From Paractinoplanes deccanensis (lineage in GTDB: Bacteria; Actinomycetota; Actinomycetes; Mycobacteriales; Micromonosporaceae), in the NCBI RefSeq assembly GCF_016862115.1, contig NZ_BOMI01000125.1, positions 25,139 through 89,138 on the forward strand: DNA of 64,000 nucleotides, in the 5' to 3' direction. A model generated the notes under the pieces. That model saw only the letters and a program-made list of their open reading frames with translations. It had not been told where the DNA came from and ran no database searches. The position numbers and the translations under genes are program-made. Within the stretch, counting starts at the first letter, position 1. Every line of letters starts with the position of its first letter. Shown here piece by piece: positions 53,780-62,500 of this stretch.

Positions 53780-54733
53780 TCACGACGCGGCGGCGACCAG
53801 CGAGTCGGCCACCGTGGTGCGGGAGTTGAGGAGCGCGCGGCCCTGGCGGTGTGTCGTGACCAGGCCGGCGGCACGCAGCGTGCTCAGGTGCTGGGAGATG
53901 CCACCGGCAGTGATGCCGGTGCGGCGGGCCAGCTCGGTGGTGGACAGCGGCGTGGACAACTCGGTCAGCACGCGGGCGCGCCCGCGGCCGAGGACGGCGC
54001 TCAGGGCGTCCGAGGGGTCGGCCGCCTGCTCCCAGAGAGTGGCCACCCCACGGGCGGGATAGGCGATCTGCGGGACGTCGCCGGCGGAGACCGTGAGGAT
54101 CGACGGCCACACGAAGACCGACGGAACGAGGACCAGGCCGCTGCCGGCCGGGACGTCGGGCGCCGGGCAGTGCGGCTGGTCGACGCGGAGGACGCCGGCC
54201 GACCAGGTCACGCTGGGGTGCAGGTCGTTGAGGACGGCGTCGGCGCCCTCGGCGGCGAGGCGCCGGGCCTGCCGGTGCACCTCGGCGTCGAGCAGGGCGC
54301 GCATGCGGGGCCAGCGGGGCTCGACGGCGGCGGCCCAGTAGGCGGCGATCTCGTCGGCGAGCCGGGCGAGACCGGTGACCGGGTCGTCGTGCAGGGCGCG
54401 CACCGCCGGGGAGCCGGGCCGGGGCATGAGGGCGAGCTCACCTCGTACCACCTCCGGGGGTGTCGCCATCAGACCGGTCAGCTCGCGGTCGAGGCCGGGC
54501 GACGAACCCGCCGGCGGCGGCGTCAGGAAATCGGGCGTGTAGCCGCCGGTGGGAGCGACCAGAGAGGCCAGCAGGCTCCCGGGCGGCAGCGAGACCTCGG
54601 ACGCCCATCGCCGGTGCACCGCCGGCACACCGGGATCGCGCAGCACGCGCACGCCGGCGAGCACCTCCCACAGGCACGACACCGCGAAGCGGACACGCGT
54701 CGCCGCGGACGCGGACAGGGCGATGGAGACCAA
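53780..54733 (-). CDS. ArsR-like winged-helix transcriptional regulator with large N-terminal domain
   Basis: The protein is 317 residues. The winged helix is C-terminal (about 235-305): RVLTELSTPLSTTELARRTGITAGGISQHLSTLRAAGLVTTHRQGRAL. The N-terminal 230 residues form a DUF5937-like domain often fused to ArsR-type DNA-binding domains in actinobacteria. No metal-binding Cys motif is present, so metal sensing is unlikely. The TTG at 54733 has GGAG 6 bases upstream. It diverges from the PEP-mutase-family gene across 71 bases and probably regulates it. Confidence 0.85.
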   Translation of the reverse strand: MVSIALSASAATRVRFAVSCLWEVLAGVRVLRDPGVPAVHRRWASEVSLPPGSLLASLVAPTGGYTPDFLTPPPAGSSPGLDRELTGLMATPPEVVRGELALMPRPGSPAVRALHDDPVTGLARLADEIAAYWAAAVEPRWPRMRALLDAEVHRQARRLAAEGADAVLNDLHPSVTWSAGVLRVDQPHCPAPDVPAGSGLVLVPSVFVWPSILTVSAGDVPQIAYPARGVATLWEQAADPSDALSAVLGRGRARVLTELSTPLSTTELARRTGITAGGISQHLSTLRAAGLVTTHRQGRALLNSRTTVADSLVAAAS

Positions 54734-54804
54734 TTCCGACTCCGTGGTTTTAGCTGGGGCTCAAACCTTACGCCGCCGGCGGCCCGTCCCGAAGACTCGT
54801 TCCC

Positions 54805-55593
54805 GTGAACGACAAAGCTGCTCTCTTCCGCTCCCTGCACACCCCCGGCACCCCGCTCGTCCTGGTCAACGCCTGGGACGCCGCCACCGCCCGGATCGCC
54901 GCCGCCTCGGGCTCGCCGGCCGTCGCCACCACCAGCGCGGGCGTCGCGTGGAGCCTCGGCGCCGCGGACGGCGACACGCTCGACCGGGACGAGGCGATCG
55001 CCGCGATCCGCCGCGTCGTGCGGGCGGTCGACGTGCCCGTGACGGCCGACATCGAGTCGGGCTTCGGCGCCACTCCCGCCGACGTCGCCGACACGGTCTG
55101 CCTGGTGCTCGCCGCCGGGGCGGTGGGGATCAACATCGAGGACGGCAGCCGTACGGTGGACGAGCAGGCGGCCCGCATCGCGGCCGCCCGTGGCGCAGCC
55201 GGGGACGGGCTCTTCATCAACGCCCGGCTCGACGCCTACCTGCGGGGCCGGGGCGAGCTGGACGAGACGGTGGCCCGGGCGGCGGCGTTCGCCGAGGCGG
55301 GCGCGGACGGCATCTTCGTGCCCGGCGTGACCGACCCGTCCACAGTGGCCGCGCTGGCCGAGCGCGTCCCCGCACCGCTCAACATCCTGACCGGCCCGGG
55401 CGCCCCGACGGTCGGCGAGCTGGCGAAGCTCGGCGTGGCCCGGGTCAGCCTCGGCTCGTGGGTGGCCGAGGCGGCGTACGAGATGTTCCGGCGCGTCACC
55501 GTGCAGGCGCTCGGCCAGGGCACCTACGCGGAAGAGCTCGCCGAGGCGTACGACTTCGGCGAGCTCAACGACCTGATGCGTTATTCGGCGTAG
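54805..55593 (+). CDS. Isocitrate lyase/PEP mutase family protein
   Basis: The protein is 262 residues. NAWDAATARIAAASGSPAVATTSAGVAW is typical of the PEP mutase superfamily. The metal-binding Asp lies in TADIESGFG (about 82), and VGINIEDGSR provides further ligands. It lacks the KKCGH signature of isocitrate lyase, so it is more like oxaloacetate decarboxylase, 2-methylisocitrate lyase or carboxyphosphonoenolpyruvate-type enzymes. The GTG is the start. It converges with the small acidic hypothetical (13-base overlap). Confidence 0.88.
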   Translation: MNDKAALFRSLHTPGTPLVLVNAWDAATARIAAASGSPAVATTSAGVAWSLGAADGDTLDRDEAIAAIRRVVRAVDVPVTADIESGFGATPADVADTVCLVLAAGAVGINIEDGSRTVDEQAARIAAARGAAGDGLFINARLDAYLRGRGELDETVARAAAFAEAGADGIFVPGVTDPSTVAALAERVPAPLNILTGPGAPTVGELAKLGVARVSLGSWVAEAAYEMFRRVTVQALGQGTYAEELAEAYDFGELNDLMRYSA

Positions 55594-55892
55594 CGCGTGG
55601 GCGGGAACGGGTTGTCCGCGCTGAGCGGCACGTTCTCGCCCTCCGCCTCCTGGCGCGCGGTCACGCTCTCGATGTCCTGCTCGATGCTGTCGGCCTGCGG
55701 GTCGTACGGCACCGGGTCATCGGTGGCGGGCGGCACATCACCCGCGTCATAGTCGGTGACACCGGCCTCGGCCCGCTCCTCCGCGGTGCGGCGAGCCAGC
55801 TCGTCGTCGTCGAGGTGCGCGGGGCTGCCACCGTGGAACCGGCGGTCGCGCTGCCCCTCGGCCGCCTCCGTGTTGATGTTCTCCCTGGTCAT
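55581..55892 (-). CDS. Small acidic disordered hypothetical protein
   Basis: The protein is 103 residues, rich in Asp, Glu, Pro and Ala, with no hydrophobic core and little predicted order. I know similar short acidic actinobacterial proteins only as conserved hypotheticals. The ATG at 55892 has AAGGGG upstream. An open extension to 55934 is less likely. It is probably cytoplasmic and of unknown role. Confidence 0.65.
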   Translation of the reverse strand: MTRENINTEAAEGQRDRRFHGGSPAHLDDDELARRTAEERAEAGVTDYDAGDVPPATDDPVPYDPQADSIEQDIESVTARQEAEGENVPLSADNPFPPTRYAE

Positions 55893-55984
55893 GTCGCTAT
55901 CCCCTTCCCTCTCGGCGCACGGCTTACCCGGCACCGCCCACCCATAACCGAACCTGTCTCGTGCGTCACGGCTACCGTCATCGC

Positions 55985-56554
55985 GTGCCCTGGCTGAGAT
56001 CGACCGCGCTCGGCGCGACCCTGGCCGTCCTCGCGGCCACAGCGAACGCGATCCCGTCCTGGTTCGACGTGACGGGCGTGGCCCGCGCCGACCGGAGCGC
56101 CCCCATGCAGGCGGTGGAGTTCCTGAGCCTGATCCTCGACTCGGGCTGGGCTTGGGCCGTGGCGGCCATCGTGGCGGGCCGGCTGTGCCGCCGCTGGTGG
56201 GCGGGGAGCGTCACCCTGGTTGTCGCCGCGCTCCTCTACGACACTTTGGAGTCGGTGATCGCGGACGGCTCCTGGTGGGGCAACGTCCGCGCGTTCTGGG
56301 TCGTGGGCGGCGCACTGCTCGGCGTGCCCCTCGGCATCATCGGCGCGGCCATCCACCGCCGGGGTCGGTGGGGTTCGCTGGCGTCTCTGGTCGCACCGTC
56401 GGGGGCGGCTCTCGCCATGGTCGTCCACCCACCCGACCCCGACAGCGCGATGGCCACCCCGGTGCGCGTGACGGTCTTGACCGCGGCCGCCGTGCTGGCC
56501 GCCGCCGTCATCTGGGCGCGGCGGCCCGCTGCGGCCCCAGCAGCCCGTGTCTGA
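55985..56554 (+). CDS. Six-helix integral membrane protein, hypothetical (DUF6518-like)
   Basis: The protein is 189 residues with about six hydrophobic segments separated by short loops. The topology reminds me of DUF6518 proteins, but this is recall without a search. No catalytic motif is visible. The GTG at 55985 is chosen. An in-frame GTG 8 codons upstream is possible. It is divergent to the acidic hypothetical. Confidence 0.6.
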   Translation: MPWLRSTALGATLAVLAATANAIPSWFDVTGVARADRSAPMQAVEFLSLILDSGWAWAVAAIVAGRLCRRWWAGSVTLVVAALLYDTLESVIADGSWWGNVRAFWVVGGALLGVPLGIIGAAIHRRGRWGSLASLVAPSGAALAMVVHPPDPDSAMATPVRVTVLTAAAVLAAAVIWARRPAAAPAARV

Positions 56555-56583
56555 CGGCACGGTGGCGAGCCGTCTCCGCTGAC

Positions 56584-57138
56584 TTGCATCACGAAGGCGG
56601 CATTTTCGCGCGCGACCTGATCCGCGACGCCCGCCGGATCACCAACGCGGAGCTGCGATCCCTGCTCCAACCCGACCGCGCCATGGCCGACTGGCGCAGT
56701 CGCATCGTCGCCGCCTTCTTGATCGCGATCGACCGCCGCACCGAGTTCCGGGAGGCCATCGGCACTCTCCTCCTCACCGGCAGGGCGAGCGACGCCGGCA
56801 CGGGCTACTGCTTCGCGGCCGCCGCGTTCGGCACCCCGTCGATCCTGACCGCCTACCTGGACCGTTTCCTGCCACAGCCGCAAGTGCGCGACGCCCAGCC
56901 ATGGGCGCTCGGCGCTCTGCTGCATCTGGACCGCCGTTCGGGCACCGGCCACGCCCAGCCCTACTTGACCAGCGGCGCCTGGCACCGTTGGCGCGAGGCC
57001 GTGCCCAGCCATCCCGACGTCGAGTCCTACGCCGAGGCGATGGGGCACCTCTGCGCCATAGGATTCGCGTCCCCGGCGCAACCCCGCTCCGCGATGATCT
57101 GGTCGTCACCGCCGGAACATCCGAGCGCTGCCGGGTGA
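56584..57138 (+). CDS. DUF6000 family protein, probably N-terminally truncated
   Basis: The readable part is 184 residues. ITNAELRSLLQPDRAMADWRSRIVAAFLIAIDRR, GTGYCFAAAAFGTPSILTAYLDRFLPQ and DAQPWALGALLHLDRRSGTGHA match what I recall of DUF6000. In relatives a further 40 or so N-terminal residues precede this. Here the frame upstream is unlike them and has no good start, and the TTG at 56584 is the first plausible codon. Either this is a short form or the 5' end was lost. The function is unknown. Confidence 0.55.
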   Translation: MHHEGGIFARDLIRDARRITNAELRSLLQPDRAMADWRSRIVAAFLIAIDRRTEFREAIGTLLLTGRASDAGTGYCFAAAAFGTPSILTAYLDRFLPQPQVRDAQPWALGALLHLDRRSGTGHAQPYLTSGAWHRWREAVPSHPDVESYAEAMGHLCAIGFASPAQPRSAMIWSSPPEHPSAAG

Positions 57139-57327
57139 ACACCGGTTGGGGCCAAGGCATGTGGCTGATCGACGGCTCCACCCTCGGACCCGCGACAGCC
57201 GCCCCTTTCCACACGTACCGACCGCTCCGCATAAGTCTCGGGGACATACCGCCCCGCCGAACCGCGCGGGGCCGGGATGCCCACCAAGGGCGACCGAGCA
57301 CGTCCCCGGTCGGGCACCATTGGGGGC

Positions 57328-57894
57328 ATGGCGTCGGTCGCACTCTTCCATTCCGTCTACGGCCTGCGCCCCGCGATGCTGACGGCAGCGGAACGCCTGC
57401 GCGCTGCCGGCCACACCGTCGTCGCCCCCGACCTCTACGGCCTCCCGCCGGCCGACACGGTCGAGGAGGGCTTCACGCTGGCCGACAAGGTGGGCTGGGC
57501 GGCCATCACCGACCGGGCCCGGGCAGCGTTGCGCGACCTGCCACCCGAGACGGTGCTGGCCGGCTTCTCGATGGGCGTCGGCGTGGTCGAGGCCCTGCTG
57601 CCCGAACGTCCACGTGCGGCCGGCGTCCTGCTGGTCGCCAGCGCCGGATCTTTGTCGCGGGTGCCCCCGGGATTGCGAGCCCAGCTGCACGTCGCCGACC
57701 CGGATCCGGAGTTCGTCCCGCCCGAGTCCGTGCAGCGCTGGACCGAGAGCATGGCGCGGGCGGGCGCGGCGTTCGAGGTGTACCGCTACCCAGGGGTGGG
57801 CCACCTCTGGCCCGACGAGGACCTGTCCGACTACGACCGCCCCGCGGCGGATCGGTTGTGGCAGCGCTGCGAGGAGTTCCTCCGCCTCTCCTGA
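57328..57894 (+). CDS. Dienelactone hydrolase family protein
   Basis: The protein is 188 residues with an alpha/beta hydrolase fold. The nucleophile is Ser in AGFSMGVGV (about residue 80), the Asp is probably in VADPDPEFVP and the His is in PGVGHLWPDEDLSDYD. It is shorter than canonical dienelactone hydrolase and uses Ser rather than Cys. The ATG at 57328 follows TGGGGGC. The 189 bases upstream hold no gene that I can see. The substrate is unknown. Confidence 0.85.
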   Translation: MASVALFHSVYGLRPAMLTAAERLRAAGHTVVAPDLYGLPPADTVEEGFTLADKVGWAAITDRARAALRDLPPETVLAGFSMGVGVVEALLPERPRAAGVLLVASAGSLSRVPPGLRAQLHVADPDPEFVPPESVQRWTESMARAGAAFEVYRYPGVGHLWPDEDLSDYDRPAADRLWQRCEEFLRLS

Positions 57895-57940
57895 GCGTCC
57901 AGCAGCCGACTCATTTGACTACATCAGGCACGATGGACAC

Positions 57941-58105
57941 ATGGAACTCAGCGCTGAGAGCCACCGCCGTTGGTTGACCATCCTCCGGATCCTCACCACG
58001 ACGGTCCAGACAGGGGTCGCCTTCCTGTCCGCCCTCCTACCGGCACTGCCGGCCTGGAGTGGTCGTCGCGCGATCAGCGCGCCTCTCGCAATGGAGGCCA
58101 AGTAG
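57941..58105 (+). CDS. Possible small single-helix membrane peptide
   Basis: The peptide is 54 residues. A charged start (MELSAESHRRW) is followed by a hydrophobic stretch (about 21-40, containing VQTGVAFLSALLPALPAW) and a basic tail. No strong Shine-Dalgarno is seen. It sits between the dienelactone-hydrolase-like gene and another small membrane-type ORF. It could be a real small protein, but could also be chance. Confidence 0.35.
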   Translation: MELSAESHRRWLTILRILTTTVQTGVAFLSALLPALPAWSGRRAISAPLAMEAK

Positions 58106-58188
58106 CCGTACCCGGCTGCTTCCCATTCGAGACCTTCGCTACTGATTCCGCCTTCCGGGTCGGCGGATGTCAGTGGCCGGAGGACACT

Positions 58189-58440
58189 GTGTTCCTGTCA
58201 CGCATTCCACCCGCGGCAGACCGTTTACGTCAGCAGGTTCGAGACCTGTTGCGTAGGCGCCGCCGCGAGCGGCAGCTCCTGAAGGGCCTGCCGGCGCACC
58301 GCCCCCACCCGCTGGTGTACGGCGCTGTCGCCGGCGTCACCAGCCTTCTCGTCCAAGAAACAATCCGCGCTTATGTGGCGGTCGAGCACCCCGAGGCGAT
58401 GGCGAGGTTCCTGGACCTCCTGCAAAACCTTCATCTCTGA
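58189..58440 (+). CDS. Small hypothetical protein with basic N-terminus and one hydrophobic helix
   Basis: The protein is 83 residues. The GTG at 58189 has GGAGGA 6 bases upstream, a good ribosome site. An Arg-rich segment (LLRRRRRERQLL) precedes a hydrophobic stretch (about 45-66, LVYGAVAGVTSLLVQETI). I recognise no family. It is probably membrane associated. It is the last gene before the pseudo-tRNA region. Confidence 0.5.
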   Translation: MFLSRIPPAADRLRQQVRDLLRRRRRERQLLKGLPAHRPHPLVYGAVAGVTSLLVQETIRAYVAVEHPEAMARFLDLLQNLHL

Positions 58441-58702
58441 CGAGCCGATGCGCCGTTGACATTCGACGCTGGTCCCGGGCCGAAAGGCCTGGGACCGCCC
58501 ATACCGCTCTCCGTTCCGGCCGAGCCGAAGGACCGCAGCCGGTTCGAATAGGCGTCAGCCCTGGCCGCCCCACGGGCGAAACCTCAGACGTCGCGCTCCG
58601 GAAAGGCCCCATCCTGGCCCGAACGAAAGCCGCCGCGGAAGCGGTGCGCCGACCGCGGGGACCTCCCCATGGCGTGAAGTCTCAGGCTCGGACCCGCAGG
58701 GC

Positions 58703-58759
58703 AAAAAGCACGAGTCCCAACCCGCGCACCTCAGCGGGTAGAGGACTCCAGACTCGTGC
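58703..58759 (-). terminator. Terminator downstream of the tRNA-Arg remnant
   Basis: On the minus strand GCACGAGTC pairs with GACTCGTGC across a 34-base loop that can fold further, and TTTTT follows. It starts at the 3' end of the tRNA remnant, so the remnant derives from a real tRNA transcription unit. Confidence 0.75.
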
Positions 58760-58804
58760 CCTGGCAGGATTCGAACCTGCGCTTTCGCTTCCGGAGGGCG
58801 ACGC
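58756..58804 (-). pseudogene. Truncated tRNA-Arg(CCG), 3' two thirds, inverted
   Basis: Read on the minus strand, about 46 of 49 bases match the intact tRNA-Arg at 44866-44914, from the anticodon stem through the T arm to the 3' end. Differences are a G-to-A that breaks one anticodon-stem pair, and a substitution and a deletion in the acceptor end. No acceptor 5' strand or D arm is recognisable. The span from anticodon stem to 3' end is typical of an integrase attachment site. Confidence 0.85.
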
Positions 58805-59020
58805 CGCATCAAGCCAGTCGCCTCGTGCGGACACCGGATTCGTGCGCGAGGAAGAGGATGGATCCCGCGACGTCATAGAGCGGATGACGAGAACCACGCC
58901 TGCCACGCATCGCGGCCAGCAAGGTCAGCCCCCGCCCGCTGTACCGGCTCAGCTCGCGAGTCGCGTCGATCACCGGCGGTTGCCTCCGTTGTGAGGTCCG
59001 GAACTCGACCCCCGAGCGGC

Positions 59021-59048
59021 GAGGTGACCGGACGGGTCCGGTCACCTC
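59021..59048 (-). terminator. Terminator of the RHS-lipoprotein operon
   Basis: GAGGTGACCGGAC and GTCCGGTCACCTC form a near-continuous 13-bp stem (the innermost pairs probably open as a loop), 8 bases past the lipoprotein stop. Confidence 0.85.
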
Positions 59049-59056
59049 CGCCTGCA

Positions 59057-59512
59057 CTAAGCGGCATCCATGCAAACGCTGGAGATTTCCAAGTAGCTCA
59101 GCTTGCCCTCGGACAGCTCCCGTTTTTCTTCGGCGTTCAGCTCGGTGGCCAGCGCCTCGTTGCCCGGCCGTAGGCGACGCACCATGACCGTGCAGTCGTG
59201 GCCCTCGCTGCGGGCCGCGCTCTGCAGGACCCATTCGAAGGGAGTGGTGTCCGGCAGGCCGGACGGTGGTGGTTGGGGCGACCAGTCCTTCGCCTGCACC
59301 GCCTGTGACAGGTCTGTCTCCGCCGGACCCACGAAGACCAGCCTGGTGGTGTCGGCCTTGTGGTGCTCGGCCAACTGGCGGAAGCCCTCGACCTTGATGC
59401 TGTCGGCGAGTTCCCGGCTGGCCCCGGCGTTGCCCGAGACGCAGCCTGCGGTCAGGAGGAGGACCGCGGCGGCGGTGAGGCCGCCGCGGAGCATCCGTCG
59501 TGCGTTTCTCAT
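59057..59512 (-). CDS. Small lipoprotein, candidate immunity protein for the RHS toxin
   Basis: The protein is 151 residues. A lipoprotein signal (MRNARRMLRGGLTAAAVLLLTAGC) places the lipidated Cys at 24. The mature part is about 127 residues and has two cysteines (GHDCTVMV and ISSVCMDAA) that could form a disulphide. I recognise no family. The ATG overlaps the stop of the RHS gene (ATGA), so the two are made together. An ATG three codons earlier is possible. Anchoring on the outer face of the membrane is where an inhibitor of a peptidoglycan-cleaving toxin would need to be. The immunity role is inferred from position. Confidence 0.75.
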   Translation of the reverse strand: MRNARRMLRGGLTAAAVLLLTAGCVSGNAGASRELADSIKVEGFRQLAEHHKADTTRLVFVGPAETDLSQAVQAKDWSPQPPPSGLPDTTPFEWVLQSAARSEGHDCTVMVRRLRPGNEALATELNAEEKRELSEGKLSYLEISSVCMDAA

Positions 59513-62500
59513 GCTGTACATGTCGTCTGGCACTGGCTCTGGTAGTAGTAGTTGATCCATCGACCGGCACGAGCGTACTGGCTCATGAAGATCTTGTTGT
59601 TGTCCACGCTTTCCTGTCCCATGGGTGTGCCGGTCGCGACCAGCAGCATGTTCTCCTCGCCGGCCCGGTAGCCCATCCGCACCAGCTCGCTCTTCGAGTA
59701 CGACGTCTTGAGCTCGGCCGGCAGGGCGTCCTGCAGGTCCTTCAAGTGATAGGCCATCGCCGCGATGTTCAGCTGCGGGTCGTCGAGCAGTTCGTCCCAG
59801 GAGCGGCCGGCCAGTTCCGGGCGGGCGCCGCCTGCCGTGTTGTCTCTTGTTCTCTCGAAGATGTCCTTCTCGAAGTTGGCCGTGCCGATGGAGGCCTCGT
59901 CACCCTGACCGCCGAGCCAGCCGGCGAGCGGGATCAGCGGTGAGACCAGGAACCAGCCGGGATGCGTCATGTTCTTCTGGAAGTTCTGCATCGTCCGGCA
60001 CGCGCTGTTGCCCGCGATCTCGGTGCAGCGGTGCGCCTCCATCATGTAGTTCGCCAGCAGCAGCTGCGGGTCGACGCCGGTCTTCGCGGCCATTTCCAGG
60101 ATGTACGGGATGTGCTGCTCGAAGTCGCCGCCGCCCAGCGCCGGCGGGTCCCACGGCGGGATCAGGCCGCCGCTGCCGGCGTCGCGTTCGCAGTCGGCGG
60201 GGCCGGAGCATTCCCACGTGGCCGGCGCTGGCTTGACGCCGCCGGGGCAGTCGCCCGGTTCCACGCACGGGGTGTGGCCGTCGTTCTCCACCGCGGTGAT
60301 CGGGTTGCCGGCGCCGAACGCGTACCGGTTGCCCGTCCAGGGGTCCAGGCCGAGGTTCATGTCGGCCATGGCGCCGTTGTAGCTGTCCCGGGTGAGGAAC
60401 CGGTTCAGGCCGGGGCTGTAGTCGCGGAAGCCCATGTCGTACGACTGGGAGCTCTGGTCCCACCGCTTGGCGTTGAACCGGTAGACGTTGTACGCCTCCT
60501 TCGTCGGGTCCGCCGTGTCCGGCTTGTCGATGCCGGTGAACTGCGACTCGTCGTTGCTGCCGTACGCGGTGTAGCCGTACGTCGCCTTGGTGTCGCCACT
60601 CTCGTCGGTGACCTGCTCGACGTCAGTGTGCGGGTTGTGCCCGTAGTAGGCGTCCTCCTCGCTGCCATCGTCCTTGTGGGTCACCTGGGACAGCCGCTGG
60701 CCCCACGGCGAGTACTGGTAGGACTTCGTCAGCTTGCCGGCGACCTCCTCGTCGAGCACCTCGGTGGAGAGCCCGAGGTAGTTGAACGAGGTGGTCTTCG
60801 CCTTGCTCGTGCCTGCGTCGGTCGTCTTGGTGGTCGTCCGGTCGAGCGCGTCGAAGGAGTACTTCGTGACCGCCGTGCCGGTGCCGTTGTTCTTGCGGTT
60901 CTCCACGACGTGGTCGAAGCCGTCGTAGACGTTGCGCTCGACCACCACCCCGGCCGCGGTGACCGTGTCGAGGCGCCCGAACGGGTCGTAGTTGTACGTC
61001 GACGTGACCCCGCCGGTCGCTGCCGTGAGGAGCCGGTTGCGGTCGTAGTTGTACGTCGTGCGGACGTTCTTCACCGTCTGGTCGACGACGTTGTTGTTGG
61101 CGTCGTGGATGTAGGTCTCGGTGCCGGCCCCGTCACCCGTCTTGGTCAGCTTCGCCAGCCGGTCCCGCGGGTCGTACGTGAGATCGCTGGTGGTGGTGAG
61201 GTACGCCGCGTGGTTGTCGGCGTTCATCTTCTTGCTGACCTCGTGGGTACGGTTGCCGTTGAGGTCGTAGTCGAGCGCCGACTCGGCGACGAGCGTGCCG
61301 TTCGGCTTCTTCTCCGTCTGCGACTTCAGCATGCCGTCGAGGTAGTACGTGTAGTCGACGGTGTTGCCGTTGCCCTTCACCTCGCGCAGCTTCTCGCCGC
61401 GGCCGGTGTAGGTGTACGTGGTCGCCTTCGCGTCGGTGTCGGTGGCCGACTTGCCGTTGGTCACCTTCGCGACGAGGTCGCGCACGTCGTACTCGTACTT
61501 GGCGTATTGCTTGTCGTGGCTGGTGGTCAGCGGCGCGCCGTTCTCGTTGTAGGTGAACGACGTGGTGTTGACCGTCGTGCCGGACTTCGACTCGACGACC
61601 TTGGCCACCTGGTTGAGCTCCGTGTAGGACACGACGTAGCTGTCCACGCGGGCGCCCGGTGAGGTGTCCGTGATGGTGCTCAGGTTGCCGTTGGCGTCAT
61701 ACCTGTAGGTGTAGTCCTTCTTCTCGTTGTCGACGTCGGCGGTGTTGTCCCGGACCAGCTTGACCGCGTCGGCGACGACCGTGCCGCCGGCCTGGTCGGT
61801 CAGGGTGACCTTGTGGGTGTTGCCCTCGGCGAAGGCGTACGAGCCGAGGCTGACCCAGCTGCCCGCGCCGGTGCTCTGGTTGACGGTCTTGGTCACGGTG
61901 CCGCCGTTGTAGGCGATGGTGTAGCGGGCGTCCGTGGCCGCCCCGGTGACCTGCGGGAACCGGGCGAACACCTCGTAGCTGCCGGCCTGCGGCACGTTCA
62001 GCTGCCAGGTGAAGGCGCTGGTTCCGGTGCCGGCCGCGTGGGTGGCGTAGTCGGTGCCGTACTTGCCGGTCGCGGTGTTCGCGGCCGGCCACGTGCCGGT
62101 GGCGGTGGTGTTGTTGAAGTCGGAGTTGTCGACCAGCACCACCTGCTTGCCGACGGGCACGCCGTCGTCGGACCGCGACCTGAGCTTGCCGTCCGGGTAG
62201 TACGACCAGGTCATGGTCCGGTTGGACGAGCCACCCGCGGAGGTCAGGGTCCGGGCGGTCTGCGCGCCCATCTGGTTGTAGTCGTACGTGGAGAGGATGT
62301 CCCACGGGTCCGAGGACGTCTTCGTCCAGCCGTTGTCGAAGTACGTGTACTTGGTCTCGTTGCGCACCGACTGACCGGCGGACGGCGGCGCCGACAGGGT
62401 CTCCGGGCGGCCCACCTTGTCGTACGTGTAGATCGTCTTGTCCGGCGTCGTGTAGCGGCTGTCGTCCTTGTCGTAGGCGGTGTACTCCTCCTTGACCCGG

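Larger units (their letters stand above)
58441..59056. other. 616-base gap holding a tRNA remnant and two terminators
   Basis: No gene is convincing here. The stretch contains the minus-strand terminator of the RHS-lipoprotein operon (59021-59048), the tRNA-Arg remnant (58756-58804) and the terminator downstream of that remnant (58708-58759). The segment 58441-58700 shows nothing I can name. Confidence 0.6.

Noticed and set aside
58809..59570. A 253-codon minus-strand frame overlapping the lipoprotein
   Set aside because: It reads through the operon terminator and the lipoprotein in another phase. The lipoprotein frame has a clear signal peptide and coupling to the RHS stop.
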